64,000 nt of DNA. Origin: Gordonia sp. OPL2 (GTDB taxonomy: Bacteria; Actinomycetota; Actinomycetes; Mycobacteriales; Mycobacteriaceae). Below are positions 33,756 to 42,849 of the stretch, one piece after another (the stretch's first letter is position 1; every line of letters begins with the position of its first letter). The notes below the pieces were generated by a model, which had not been told where the DNA came from, did no database searches, and saw only the letters and a list, made by a program, of their open reading frames with translations. The position numbers and the translations under genes were made by a program. The stretch is from assembly GCF_003797825.1 (NCBI RefSeq), contig NZ_RKME01000001.1:496001-560000 (forward strand). The letters run 5' to 3'.

Positions 33756-34841
33756 ATGGTCGAGGAGTTGCGTGTGGTCGTGTGGGGTACCGGCAACGTC
33801 GGGCAGGCCGCCATCCGGTCGGTGCTCGCCCACCCGGACCTGCTGTTGCGCGGCGTCGTCGTCCACAACCCGGAGAAGGTCGGACGCGACGCCGGCCGGC
33901 TCGCGGGACTCGACGACGACCTCGGGATCACGGCCACCGCAGACGTCGACGAACTACTCGACGACGCCGACGCCCTCGTCTATGCCGCATCCGGTGACAT
34001 CCGACCGGCCGACGCCCTGGCCGACATCACCGGTGCGATCGACCGGGGCCTCACGGTCGTCACCCCGTCGCTCTACGCGCTCTACGACCCGCGGTCTGCA
34101 CCACCCGAGATCCGGGACCCGGTCCTCGACGCCATCGCCCGCGGTGGCGGATCGCTGTTCGTCTCCGGCATCGACCCCGGGTGGGGCAACGACATACTCC
34201 CCTTGCTGGCAACGGGTCTGGCCTCCCGGATCGACGCCATCCGATGCCAGGAGATCTTCGACTACACGACCTACGATCAGCCGGATTCCGTGCGGTACCT
34301 CGTCGGGATGGGACAGCCGATGGACTACGAACCGCCCATGCTGTCCGAGGGTGTCCCGACGATGGTGTGGGGCGGCCAGATCCGCCTGATCGCACGGGGA
34401 TTGGGCATCGAGATCGACCAGATCCGAGAGACCGTGGACCGGAGACCACTGGATGCCGACGTCACCACCCCGTCGATGGGGATGTTCGAGGCGGGCACCC
34501 AGGGGGCCGTACGGTTCGAGGTCCTGGGAACCGTCGGCGACCGCACCCCGATCGTCATCGAACATGTCACGCGCATCCACGCGGACTGCGCGCCCGATTG
34601 GCCGACCCCACCCGACGGCGGCGACGGCGCCCACCGGGTCATCATCGAGGGCACGCCGCGGATCGAGATCACCGTCGAGGCGACCGACGACGAGGGCAAC
34701 CGCGCCGCCGGTGGCAATGCCACCGCGGTGGGTCGTCTGGTCAATGCCATTCCCTGGCTCGCCGACGCCGGGCCGGGTCTGTACGACGCCCTCGACGTCC
34801 CGTTGAGCGCCGCCGTCGGCAAGCTCGGTGCCGGGGACTGA
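33756..34841 (+). CDS. Dihydrodipicolinate-reductase-like NAD(P)H-dependent dehydrogenase
   Basis: 361 residues. The N-terminal Rossmann start is LRVVVWGTGNVGQAAIRSVL with GxGxxG, then PEKVGRDAGRLAG and DALVYAASGDIRP. The C-terminal domain contains SGIDPGWGNDILPLLATGL, IRCQEIFDYTTYDQ and VWGGQIRLIARGLGIEIDQ. It belongs to the group annotated as DapB-like or amine-dehydrogenase-like proteins, frequent in mycobacteria and often near steroid or lipid genes. The reaction is unknown. A paralogue is at 60417-61499. Confidence 0.75.
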   Translation: MVEELRVVVWGTGNVGQAAIRSVLAHPDLLLRGVVVHNPEKVGRDAGRLAGLDDDLGITATADVDELLDDADALVYAASGDIRPADALADITGAIDRGLTVVTPSLYALYDPRSAPPEIRDPVLDAIARGGGSLFVSGIDPGWGNDILPLLATGLASRIDAIRCQEIFDYTTYDQPDSVRYLVGMGQPMDYEPPMLSEGVPTMVWGGQIRLIARGLGIEIDQIRETVDRRPLDADVTTPSMGMFEAGTQGAVRFEVLGTVGDRTPIVIEHVTRIHADCAPDWPTPPDGGDGAHRVIIEGTPRIEITVEATDDEGNRAAGGNATAVGRLVNAIPWLADAGPGLYDALDVPLSAAVGKLGAGD

Positions 34842-34873
34842 ACGCCCGAGCGGTATCGCCTTCGGTGTCAGTG

Positions 34874-35302
34874 TCAGCGCAGCCGGGCGAGATTGCTGAT
34901 CGACGTCCGCACATCGGACTCGATGACCTTCGCGACCAACGAACCGACCGGACCGTTGAGCAGGCCCCCGCCCAGTTCGGCGGTCAGGTCGAAGTGTGAC
35001 CCGTCTTCCACCGGGGTGACCTTCATCGTCAGGTCGATGCGCACGCCGCCACGTCCGTGCCCGGACAGCGCGATGACGGTGGGCTCGATGTATTCGGTGA
35101 CCCGCCAATGGATGACGTTGCGGAAGCCCTTCACCTTGATCAGCGACGAGATCGTCGTGCCCTCGGCGATCTGCTGCGGAAGCTCACCTCGCCATCCGCC
35201 GAAGATCGTCATCCACTCCGAGAACCGGCTCAGATCCGAGGCGAGTTCCCACGCCGATCCCGGCGCCAGGTCCGATCCCACTCCGACGTCGACACGTGCC
35301 AC
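34874..35302 (-). CDS. SRPBCC-family polyketide cyclase/dehydrase-like protein
   Basis: 142 residues from the GTG at 35302, after GAGGAGG; the frame is open upstream to 35416. VGVGSDLAPGSAWELASDLS and RFSEWMTIFGGWRGELP match the Coq10/SRPBCC start, GTTISSLIKVKGFRNVIHWR the middle strands, and SHFDLTAELGGGLLNGPVGS the C-terminal part. SRPBCC proteins bind hydrophobic ligands; no enzyme activity can be assigned. It is divergent from the YbdK-like gene, 92 bases apart. Confidence 0.75.
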   Translation of the reverse strand: MARVDVGVGSDLAPGSAWELASDLSRFSEWMTIFGGWRGELPQQIAEGTTISSLIKVKGFRNVIHWRVTEYIEPTVIALSGHGRGGVRIDLTMKVTPVEDGSHFDLTAELGGGLLNGPVGSLVAKVIESDVRTSISNLARLR

Positions 35303-35394
35303 GCGAACCTCCTCCTGTCGTGGGTCCGAACCGTCGGACCGCTCGTCTGGTGGACGCTCGCCGTCGTGAGGCCCCCTGTCGACCGTACGATGAG

Positions 35395-36525
35395 ATGGTG
35401 ACGTCCGCCGATCCACCGCCCACGGCCGGGGCGGGGCACGCGCATCCCACGATCGGCGTCGAGGAAGAGTTCATCCTGGTCGATCGCTCCACCGGACACC
35501 CGGTGAGTCGCAACCGCGAGGTCGCCGCGGCGGCCTCACGTCGTGGTGTCGACCTGGATCTCGAACTGACCTCGTGCCAGGTCGAGATCGCGACCGGGAC
35601 ATGCTCGACGATCGGGGAAGTCCTGGAGCAACTGCGCCACCTGCGTTCTGTGGTCGCCGAGTCCGCCGACGAGGTCGGAGTCGGCGTCATCGCCGCCGGC
35701 GTCCCGCCGACCGTTCCCGACGACTTCCCCATCACCGATACCGAGCGGTATCGACAGATCGGTCAGCGCTTCGGCATGCTCGCCCATGAGCAAGGAATCT
35801 GTGGGTGCCACGTGCACGTCGGTGTGCCCGATCGCGACACCGCGGTGGCCGTCAGCAACCACCTTCGGCATCGGCTGCCGACACTTCTTGCGCTGTCGGC
35901 GAATTCGGCGGTCTACCGAGACGCCGACACCGGACATGCCAGCTGGCGCTCCGTGCTGTGGTCGCGGTGGCCCGCGGGTGGGCCACCTCCGCACCTCCGA
36001 TCGCGTGAGCATTTCGAGCATCTCGTGTCGATGTTCGTGTCGAGCGGTGCGATCCTCGACGACCACATGGTCTATTGGGACATCCGGCCCTCCGATCACC
36101 TGCCCACCATCGAGATCCGTGTCGGGGACGTGCAGGCACGGGCCGACGAGGCGGTTGGACTGGCCGCGCTCGTGCGGGCCCTGGTGATGACGGCGACGTC
36201 CGAGATCGCCGCGGGCGTGATCGCGCCTGTCGTGGAGACCGAGATCCTCACCGCGGCCCTGTGGAAGGCCGCGCACGACGGGATCGACGGCGACGGCATC
36301 GACGTGCTGCGCGAGGTCTCCGCACCGGCGGCTCAACTGACGAGCCGGCTCGTGTCCGACATGGCCGGCGCACTCGATGAGCTGGGTGATCGCGCGATGA
36401 TCGACGCCCACATCGACAAGCTCACCCGATCCGGCAACGGCGCCACCCGCCAACGTGCCCTACTCGTCGACGGCGCGACGGGACGGGACATCGTCGTCGC
36501 ACACATCGCCGATTTCACCGGGTGA
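35395..36525 (+). CDS. YbdK-type carboxylate-amine ligase (GCS2 family)
   Basis: 376 residues from the ATG at 35395; the frame is open upstream to 35296. TIGVEEEFILVDRSTGHPVS is the GCS2 start with the metal-binding Glu residues. LELTSCQVEIATGTCSTIGE, HEQGICGCHVHVGVPDRDTA and YWDIRPSDHLPTIEIRVGDV are further conserved blocks. Family members join glutamate to cysteine weakly or make other gamma-glutamyl-type bonds. Mycothiol producers do not rely on glutathione, so a general carboxylate-amine ligase is the safe name. Confidence 0.85.
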   Translation: MVTSADPPPTAGAGHAHPTIGVEEEFILVDRSTGHPVSRNREVAAAASRRGVDLDLELTSCQVEIATGTCSTIGEVLEQLRHLRSVVAESADEVGVGVIAAGVPPTVPDDFPITDTERYRQIGQRFGMLAHEQGICGCHVHVGVPDRDTAVAVSNHLRHRLPTLLALSANSAVYRDADTGHASWRSVLWSRWPAGGPPPHLRSREHFEHLVSMFVSSGAILDDHMVYWDIRPSDHLPTIEIRVGDVQARADEAVGLAALVRALVMTATSEIAAGVIAPVVETEILTAALWKAAHDGIDGDGIDVLREVSAPAAQLTSRLVSDMAGALDELGDRAMIDAHIDKLTRSGNGATRQRALLVDGATGRDIVVAHIADFTG

Positions 36526-36728
36526 CTGCGCCTCTCCCGCGGCCGACATCGCACCAGCGGCCCGACGACGCGCCGAGGAGATCGGGCTCCGATCATGCGT
36601 GCGCGACGGGCTTGTCTCAGTTGACACCGCAGTGGTCGCCCGAGGAGCTGCTCGGCGTGGCCTCGCGCTGTGGTGTCAACTGGGACAGCGAGTGGGAGGT
36701 ATGGCTCGCAACGGTTCCCGCTGAGTGA
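36522..36728 (+). CDS. Possible small protein coupled to the ligase gene
   Basis: 68 residues from a GTG that overlaps the upstream stop by four bases (GTGA). The C-terminal half reads QWSPEELLGVASRCGVNWDS and EWEVWLATVPAE, which looks folded; the N-terminal half is low-complexity. The long inverted repeat at 36613-36687 lies inside it, which argues that the DNA may have a non-coding role instead. Confidence 0.35.
   Translation: MTAPLPRPTSHQRPDDAPRRSGSDHACATGLSQLTPQWSPEELLGVASRCGVNWDSEWEVWLATVPAE
36613..36687. repeat. Long inverted repeat upstream of ilvD
   Basis: TGTCTCAGTTGACACCGCAG (36613-36632) and CTGTGGTGTCAACTGGGACA (36668-36687) are reverse complements at 18 of 20 positions, separated by 35 bases. 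It lies about 190 bases before ilvD. It could be a hairpin, a palindromic operator pair around TTGACACC/GGTGTCAA, or a dispersed palindromic element. Confidence 0.65.
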
Positions 36729-36872
36729 GCCGGCGAGCGTCCGCACCCCTCGGGGCACCGTGAGACGGGGTGGTCGGGCCCGGCAAGGCACCATGCGCTG
36801 CTTCTGGGCGGGCAATGCCGCCCCTCGTCGACTCGACCGGCGGTCACGACACGGAGCGATAGTCTGGCCTTC

Positions 36873-38588
36873 ATGACCAACCGCACACAGTCCGGCACCG
36901 ACATCGACATCAAGCCCCGCAGTCGCGACGTCACGGACGGCCTGGAGAAGACCGCGGCGCGCGGCATGCTCCGGGCGGTCGGCATGGGCGACGACGACTG
37001 GGTCAAACCCCAGATCGGGGTCGGTTCGTCCTGGAACGAGATCACCCCGTGCAACCTCTCGCTCGACCGCCTGGCCAAGGCGGTCAAGGAGGGTGTTCAT
37101 CAGGGAGGCGGATACCCGCTCGAGTTCGGCACGATCTCCGTGTCCGACGGCATCTCCATGGGACACGAGGGAATGCACTTCTCGCTGGTCTCGCGGGAGG
37201 TGATCGCCGACAGCGTGGAGACCGTGATGAGTGCAGAGCGCCTCGACGGCTCGGTGCTTCTCGCCGGCTGCGACAAGTCCCTGCCCGGAATGCTCATGGC
37301 GGCCGCACGACTCGACCTGGCGTCGGTGTTCCTGTATGCGGGTTCGACCCTGCCGGGATACGCGACCCTGTCGGACGGTTCCGAACGGCAGGTGACCATC
37401 ATCGACGCGTTCGAGGCGGTCGGCGCGTGCTCGCGCGGTCTGATGAGCCGGGAGGACGTCGACACCATCGAACGCGCCATCTGCCCCGGCGAGGGTGCTT
37501 GCGGCGGCATGTACACGGCCAACACGATGGCCAGCGCGGCCGAGGCCCTCGGCATGTCCATCCCGGGCAGCGCGGCTCCCCCCGCTCCGGACAAGCGGCG
37601 CGACCAGTTCGCGCGGCAGAGCGGCGCGGCGGTCGTGGAGATGCTGCGTCGCGGGATCACTGCCCGCGACATCATGACCCGTGAGGCATTCGAGAACGCG
37701 ATCGCGGTCGTGATGGCCTTCGGCGGTTCCACGAACGCAGTCCTGCACCTGCTCGCGATCGCCAACGAGGCCGAGGTCGAGTTGTCGCTCGACGACTTCA
37801 TCGCCGTCGGTGCACGCGTCCCACACCTCGCCGACGTGAAACCGTTCGGGCGGCACGTGATGACCGACGTCGACCGTATCGGTGGTGTGCCCGTGGTGAT
37901 GAAGGCCCTGCTCGATGCCGGTCTGCTGCACGGGGATTGTCTGACGGTCACCGGATCGACCGTCGCCGAGAACCTGGCGCACATCGCGCCCCCGGATCCC
38001 GACGGTCAGGTGCTGCGCGCGACGAAGTCACCCATCCACCCGACCGGTGGGATCACCATCCTGAAGGGCTCCCTGGCCCCGGAGGGTGCCGTGGTGAAGT
38101 CGGCAGGCTTCGACTCCGACGTGTTCGAGGGTGTGGCACGGGTTTTCGATCGCGAACGCGCCGCGATGGACGCCCTCGAAGACGGCACCATCACCGCCGG
38201 CGACGTGGTGGTCATCCGCTATGAGGGCCCGAAGGGCGGCCCCGGGATGCGGGAGATGCTGGCGATCACCGGCGCGATCAAGGGCGCAGGACTGGGCAAG
38301 GACGTCTTGCTGATGACCGATGGACGGTTTTCGGGGGGCACCACCGGGTTGTGCGTGGGCCACGTCGCACCGGAGGCGGTCGACGGCGGCCCCATCGCGC
38401 TGGTGCGCGACGGCGATCGTATCCGCCTCGACGTCGGCAGCGGCACCCTCGACCTGCTGGTCGACGACCACGAACTCGAAACGCGCGCACAGGATTTCAC
38501 TCCGCTGCCGCCGCGTTACACCCGCGGGGTGCTCGCCAAGTACGCCAAGCTCGTCACGTCCGCATCGCAGGGCGCGGTGTGCCGTTGA
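36873..38588 (+). CDS. ilvD: Dihydroxy-acid dehydratase
   Basis: 571 residues, near the normal length. The Fe-S cluster cysteines are seen in [12 protein letters not shown] and [16 protein letters not shown]; a third lies in the N-terminal [15 protein letters not shown]. The catalytic-metal and substrate regions [20 protein letters not shown] and [20 protein letters not shown] are intact. It converts 2,3-dihydroxy-isovalerate and 2,3-dihydroxy-3-methylvalerate to the keto acids for valine and isoleucine synthesis in the cytosol. No other ilv gene is adjacent, which is common in actinobacteria. Confidence 0.97.
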   Translation: MTNRTQSGTDIDIKPRSRDVTDGLEKTAARGMLRAVGMGDDDWVKPQIGVGSSWNEITPCNLSLDRLAKAVKEGVHQGGGYPLEFGTISVSDGISMGHEGMHFSLVSREVIADSVETVMSAERLDGSVLLAGCDKSLPGMLMAAARLDLASVFLYAGSTLPGYATLSDGSERQVTIIDAFEAVGACSRGLMSREDVDTIERAICPGEGACGGMYTANTMASAAEALGMSIPGSAAPPAPDKRRDQFARQSGAAVVEMLRRGITARDIMTREAFENAIAVVMAFGGSTNAVLHLLAIANEAEVELSLDDFIAVGARVPHLADVKPFGRHVMTDVDRIGGVPVVMKALLDAGLLHGDCLTVTGSTVAENLAHIAPPDPDGQVLRATKSPIHPTGGITILKGSLAPEGAVVKSAGFDSDVFEGVARVFDRERAAMDALEDGTITAGDVVVIRYEGPKGGPGMREMLAITGAIKGAGLGKDVLLMTDGRFSGGTTGLCVGHVAPEAVDGGPIALVRDGDRIRLDVGSGTLDLLVDDHELETRAQDFTPLPPRYTRGVLAKYAKLVTSASQGAVCR

Positions 38589-38643
38589 TCCCGGGCTGCG
38601 GTCCCGGACATCGGTATCTGACACCGCGCGTATCCTGACTGCC

Positions 38644-39198
38644 ATGACGCTGCTCGAGAACATCTCCACGGTACCGACGACGGCATCGGAGGCCTTCGAC
38701 CTGTTCGACTCCTCCGATGCCGTCGATCCCGACTTCATGATCGGCACGTGGCGTGGCACCGAGCTGCCGACCGACCATCCGATGGACGGCCTCCTCGTCG
38801 CCAGTGGATGGTGGGGCAAACAGTTCGTCGACGCCGAGACCGTTCATCCGTTGCTGTTCCGCACCCGCGACGGGAACTCGTTGTGGGCGATGAATCCGAC
38901 GATCGCCTTCGGCGGCGTACCGCTCGCGCGTCGCGTGCCGCAGGTCAAGAATCACTCGTTCGCGCGGCCGATCGCAGCGACGCGCCTGCTGTCACAGACG
39001 CGGACCTCGCGGGCTCGTCTGCGCACCACGCGGTTCCGCGGTGTCGACACCGCGACGATGATGTACGACCAATTGCCGATCAATGACGTGTTCCGGCGCC
39101 TGTCCGACCATGCCGTCATCGGGACCATGGATCTCAAGGGTGTGGCGGCGCCCTACTTCTTCGTCCTCGAACGCGACGCCTCTCTGACGTTGCGCTGA
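38644..39198 (+). CDS. GXWXG/DUF4334 domain protein
   Basis: 184 residues from the ATG at 38644. FMIGTWRGTELPTDHPMDGL carries the GxWxG motif, and the C-terminal RLRTTRFRGVDTATMMYDQL, PINDVFRRL and MDLKGVAAPYFFVLERD belong to DUF4334. The two domains typically occur together in this family of unknown function, thought to bind a lipid-like ligand. It is 55 bases downstream of ilvD and may be cotranscribed. Confidence 0.85.
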   Translation: MTLLENISTVPTTASEAFDLFDSSDAVDPDFMIGTWRGTELPTDHPMDGLLVASGWWGKQFVDAETVHPLLFRTRDGNSLWAMNPTIAFGGVPLARRVPQVKNHSFARPIAATRLLSQTRTSRARLRTTRFRGVDTATMMYDQLPINDVFRRLSDHAVIGTMDLKGVAAPYFFVLERDASLTLR

Positions 39199-39214
39199 CA
39201 CGCCGCACAGGGCG

Positions 39215-39652
39215 TCAATCGAGGCAGAACTCGTTGTCTTCCGGGTCCCGCATCACGATGTGGCCGCCCTGCAGCGGCGGGTCCGGCTCGTGGCGGCCCT
39301 CTCGCGTGGCCCCGAGGCCGACGAGTCTCGAACACTCGGCCTCCAAGGCGGCCATCCGCTCATCCCCCACCGCGTCCGGGGCCGAACGGACGTCGAGGTG
39401 GACGCGGTTCTTCGCGCTCTTGCCCTCCGGGACGCGCTGGAAGAAGATCCGCGGCCCCTCTCCGGCCGGGTCGATCAGGGCCGATGCATCGTTACGACGC
39501 TCGGGTGGGACGTTCATGGCCTCCAATGCCGCATCCCAGGAATCGAATCCGGGTGGAGGGTCCTGGACCCGGTAGTCGAGCACCTCTGCCCAGAACCCGG
39601 CCAGCGCCGCCGGGTCACCGCAGTCGAACGTCACCTGGATCTCGCGTGCCAT
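39215..39652 (-). CDS. VOC-family glyoxalase-like protein
   Basis: 145 residues from the ATG at 39652 after GAGGAGAAG; the frame is open to 39745. QVTFDCGDPAALAGFWAEVL is the start of the glyoxalase-like fold, and HIVMRDPEDNEFCLD the end with the conserved Glu. VHLDVRS and PRIFFQRVPEGKSAKNR are typical of the small Glyoxalase_6 group of actinobacteria. No substrate is known. It is divergent from the FKBP gene. Confidence 0.82.
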   Translation of the reverse strand: MAREIQVTFDCGDPAALAGFWAEVLDYRVQDPPPGFDSWDAALEAMNVPPERRNDASALIDPAGEGPRIFFQRVPEGKSAKNRVHLDVRSAPDAVGDERMAALEAECSRLVGLGATREGRHEPDPPLQGGHIVMRDPEDNEFCLD

Positions 39653-39793
39653 CACTTCTCCTCGGTCGGTCGTCGGGATCCGCACCTGCGACCAGGACAG
39701 CGGACACCACCTCACAGTCAGAAGACTTGCAGGTATCGCGGACATGTGGCGTCCGTTATCGGAGAGTACGGCGACTTCGGTAGGTTGATCAGC

Positions 39794-40381
39794 ATGATTG
39801 CTCGTCGTGGTGTCCTGATGTCGACCGTGCTGGTCGCGCTGACCTTGTCCGCATGCGGTTCCACCGATTCCTCGTCGGAGTCGACGACCGGCAGCGAGTC
39901 GTCACCGCCTGCGGCGTCGAGCTGCCCGACCGCGGCACCGGCCGGCGACGTCGCACCGCAATGGGAATACGAGGGGGCGACTGGCAAGGTGGCCGTCACA
40001 GGCTCCACGGACGACACCGCGCCGCGCATCGATGTCACCACGCCGTTCTCGGTCGTGACCACCCAGGTGCAGACGTTGCAGGAGGGAACCGGGCCGGTCG
40101 TCGCGGACACCTCGACGGTCTCCGTCTGCTACGTGGGCGTCGACGGGCGTGACGCCAAGGTCTTCGACAGCAGCTACGAGCGTGGCGCGCCTGCGGAGTT
40201 CCCCCTCGACGGCGTGGTGACCGGATTCAAGAAGGCCATCTCGGGCCAGAAGGTCGGTTCGACCGTCGCGGTCGCGATGTCGCCGAACGACGGCTATCCG
40301 GACGGTATGCCTGATGCGGGGATCCAGAAGGGCGACACGTTGGTGTTCGAGATCAAGATCCTGTCGGCCCAGGCAGGCTGA
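39794..40381 (+). CDS. FKBP-type peptidyl-prolyl isomerase lipoprotein
   Basis: 195 residues from the ATG at 39794. Lipobox LTLSAC gives an acylated Cys near residue 19, followed by a Ser/Thr-rich linker. The FKBP domain spans about residues 85-195: VSVCYVGVDGRDAKVFDSSY, PAEFPLDGVVTGFKKAISGQ, VAMSPNDGYPDGMPD, and ending DTLVFEIKIL. It should fold proline-containing exported proteins at the outer face of the membrane. Confidence 0.88.
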   Translation: MIARRGVLMSTVLVALTLSACGSTDSSSESTTGSESSPPAASSCPTAAPAGDVAPQWEYEGATGKVAVTGSTDDTAPRIDVTTPFSVVTTQVQTLQEGTGPVVADTSTVSVCYVGVDGRDAKVFDSSYERGAPAEFPLDGVVTGFKKAISGQKVGSTVAVAMSPNDGYPDGMPDAGIQKGDTLVFEIKILSAQAG

Positions 40382-40389
40382 GCCACCGA

Positions 40390-41301
40390 CTAGGAACGCA
40401 CCACTGCATCGACGCGTGCACGCGCGACCTCGACGCGATCTCGAGCACGCGTGAGGGCCTCTGCGGCGCTCGCCTGTTCGCTCTCGGCGACCTCGGCCTG
40501 ACGTTGCGCGAACCGCAGCTCGCCGTCACGCCGGGCGAGTTCGGCCCGCAATTCCTCGACCTCACCGGACAGCACCCGCGCATGCTCGCGAGCTGCCGCG
40601 AGCTCACGATCGCGCTCCTCGACCGCATGCCGAGCAGCGTCGGCGGCCGTCTCGGCATCCGCCAGTGACGATCGCGCCGCGGCGATCTCCGCGTGCGTGT
40701 TGGTGGCTGACCCGGCAGTGTCGCACGCGCCGTCGACCACGGAATCCTCGCCGCCGACCGCATCCGCCGACATGACGTCGGAGACGTCACCGGAAGGTTC
40801 CGGATCGGGGACGACGAACACTCCGGCCGGACCGAATCCGCTGTACTCGGCAGCGGCGACCAATCGGCCGCGCCGGAGGTCATCGGCGACGTCGGGGTCG
40901 GCGATGGCGGCGCGCAGCGATTGCGTGACCTCCCGTACCGCGTTCGGCGACAGTGTCGATCCGAGGTCGGCGGCCACGGCGGCCACCTGCGCGGCGGACT
41001 CGGCGACGACGTCCTGGCGCCGTGCGGACAATTCGCGCAGCCGATCGGCAGACGACGTGCGCTGGGCCGTCAGCATGTCCGCACCGAGGGCCAGGACCGC
41101 GGACACGCCATCGGGTTCGCGGCGAGCCCACTGGTTGATCGCCCACGCCCCCTGTGTCGGGCGCCGAAGCGCCGCCACCTCACGGGCGAGGACGCGATCA
41201 CCGTCGGCCTTGGCACGTCGGACGATGGCCGTCCGACGTGCCACGAACTCGGCGGGAAGCACCCCGTACAGTTCATCGGTCGCGTCGTCGAGATCGGTCA
41301 T
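40390..41301 (-). CDS. Conserved actinobacterial coiled-coil protein
   Basis: 303 residues. The N-terminal half (ELYGVLPAEFVARRTAIVRR, ALRRPTQGAWAINQWARREP) is a pattern I recall from conserved actinobacterial proteins of unknown function. The C-terminal 110 residues are a coiled coil rich in Ala, Glu and Arg. There is no signal or membrane segment. Its start overlaps the stop of the GNAT gene by four bases, so the two are coupled. Confidence 0.65.
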   Translation of the reverse strand: MTDLDDATDELYGVLPAEFVARRTAIVRRAKADGDRVLAREVAALRRPTQGAWAINQWARREPDGVSAVLALGADMLTAQRTSSADRLRELSARRQDVVAESAAQVAAVAADLGSTLSPNAVREVTQSLRAAIADPDVADDLRRGRLVAAAEYSGFGPAGVFVVPDPEPSGDVSDVMSADAVGGEDSVVDGACDTAGSATNTHAEIAAARSSLADAETAADAARHAVEERDRELAAAREHARVLSGEVEELRAELARRDGELRFAQRQAEVAESEQASAAEALTRARDRVEVARARVDAVVRS

Positions 41302-42101
41302 CGCCCAGCCTGTCCGGTCGCGATCCGAACCCGACGCCGTTCCCCGACCTTGGCGAAGCCCAGATCCTGCAGGATCGGCGACGACGTCTGTTCGGCGTGG
41401 ACGAGCGCGAGCGTCGCCCCGCGCTCGGCGGCGTCACGAAGTCTGGCCGTGATCAAGCCGCGGTAGACGCCGCGACCGCGGAACTCGGGCAGGACTGCGG
41501 CGCCCCACATCCGGGCCACCTCTCCCACGAGCGAGTACCCGCCTGCGCCGGCAGGCGCTCCGGAGGAGGTCGCTACGAACAGGCCCGGCGCCTCGTCGTC
41601 GTCCTTCGCCGACTCGGGATCCTGCAGCACCGGCGGCGCGAATCCCCACGCCAGGCGGGAGATCCGATCGAACTCGGCGATGCCTGCCTCGTCGATGGCC
41701 TTGTGCGCGCGCACTTCTGGCGGAACCGAGATGCGCGTGGCGAATGGCCAGGAGATCTCGGTGGCCACCACATCGATCACCGCTTCCGTCTCGGCGTGCA
41801 GGGCGACGAGATCGAGCGCGTCGACACCCGCGAGGGGTCCCGGGCCGATCGTCACGAGGGCGGTGTGCGCTCCGCGGCCCTCGGCGATCACCAACGCTCG
41901 TCGGATGACTGCGAGAGGATCGGCTGCGGGCCCGAGGTAGTTGAGCAGTGTTGCGGCACCGTCCTGTTCGTAGAACTCGAAGCCGTCGACGACCACATAC
42001 CGCGATCCCGGCGGATGCCACGACGAGCGCCACCGCGCGGACTCACGGAGCACTCTGTCCGACGACCAGTCCACGCGCGTCGTATCACCGGCATCGCTCA
42101 T
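41298..42101 (-). CDS. GNAT-family acetyltransferase
   Basis: 267 residues. The acetyl-CoA site is ARMWGAAVLPEFRGRGVYRG (Q/RxxGxG/A type), then LITARLRDAAERGATLALVH, in the C-terminal 90 residues. The N-terminal part (YVVVDGFEFYEQDGAATLLN) may be a second, degenerate GNAT lobe. The substrate is unknown. It is translationally coupled to the coiled-coil protein downstream and divergent from the LysE gene. Confidence 0.8.
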   Translation of the reverse strand: MSDAGDTTRVDWSSDRVLRESARWRSSWHPPGSRYVVVDGFEFYEQDGAATLLNYLGPAADPLAVIRRALVIAEGRGAHTALVTIGPGPLAGVDALDLVALHAETEAVIDVVATEISWPFATRISVPPEVRAHKAIDEAGIAEFDRISRLAWGFAPPVLQDPESAKDDDEAPGLFVATSSGAPAGAGGYSLVGEVARMWGAAVLPEFRGRGVYRGLITARLRDAAERGATLALVHAEQTSSPILQDLGFAKVGERRRVRIATGQAGR

Positions 42102-42175
42102 CCGACCTCCTGCGGTTCCCTCGAGCCTACGACGCCCGTGCTCGGCGCGGACGAGTGCGTCACTACTCTCGACCC

Positions 42176-42796
42176 GTGCAGATCTCCACCTGGTGGGCGT
42201 TGCTGACCGCCTGTCTCGTCATCAGTTTCACCCCGGGGGCGGGCGCGATCAACACGATGAGCAATGCGCTCAATGCGGGCTTCCGACGGGCGATCTGGGG
42301 TGTGCTGGGTCAGCAGGCGGCGCTGATGATCCAGCTCGTCGTCGTCGCGGCGGGATTGGGCGTGGTGGTTGCCAAATCACCCACGGCCTTCGCCGTCATC
42401 CGCTATCTGGGCGCCGCGTATCTCGTCTATCTGGGCGTCCGCCAGTTCTTCCGGCGCCCCGATCTGTCCGACGAATCCGTTGCAGCGCTGGCAAGCGAGT
42501 CACGCTGGTCGATGTTCGCGCGGGGCGTGTGGGTGAATCTGCTCAACCCCAAGGCGATCGTCTTCCTGCTCGCGTTCATCCCGGGATTCGTGCACACCGA
42601 CCGATCTCTTCTCGGGCAGTATGCGGTGATCGCGGCCACGATCGTCGTCGTCGACATCGTGGTGATGTGGTTCTTCTTCGCAGTCGTGGCCCGAGGTTTC
42701 CGACGGGCGAGCAGCGGTGAGCGCGGACAGCGCATCCTCAATCGGGTGTTCGGTGTGCTCTTCATCGCCGTCGGCATTCTGCTCGCCGTGGCCTGA
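42176..42796 (+). CDS. LysE/RhtB-family amino acid exporter
   Basis: 206 residues from a GTG at 42176. Six hydrophobic helices; the LysE/RhtB signature is in ACLVISFTPGAGAINTMSNA near the N-terminus, followed by GQQAALMIQLVVVAAGLGVV and GVWVNLLNPKAIVFLLAFIP. Family members export lysine, homoserine, threonine or similar. There is no clear ribosome site before the GTG, so the start is the best fit rather than certain. Confidence 0.88.
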   Translation: MQISTWWALLTACLVISFTPGAGAINTMSNALNAGFRRAIWGVLGQQAALMIQLVVVAAGLGVVVAKSPTAFAVIRYLGAAYLVYLGVRQFFRRPDLSDESVAALASESRWSMFARGVWVNLLNPKAIVFLLAFIPGFVHTDRSLLGQYAVIAATIVVVDIVVMWFFFAVVARGFRRASSGERGQRILNRVFGVLFIAVGILLAVA

Positions 42797-42849
42797 TCGC
42801 CGCCATGAACCATTGACAGTCGGGGACTCGGAGAAGTAGAGCAGAGCGC

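Noticed and set aside
32409..33866. 485-codon Arg/Gln/Asp-rich frame antisense to the antiporter
   Set aside because: Low-complexity His/Gln/Arg composition opposite a clear CPA1 antiporter.
36333..37982. 549-codon open frame antisense to ilvD and the ligase gene
   Set aside because: It spans two genes on the other strand and has no motif; it is a GC-bias shadow.
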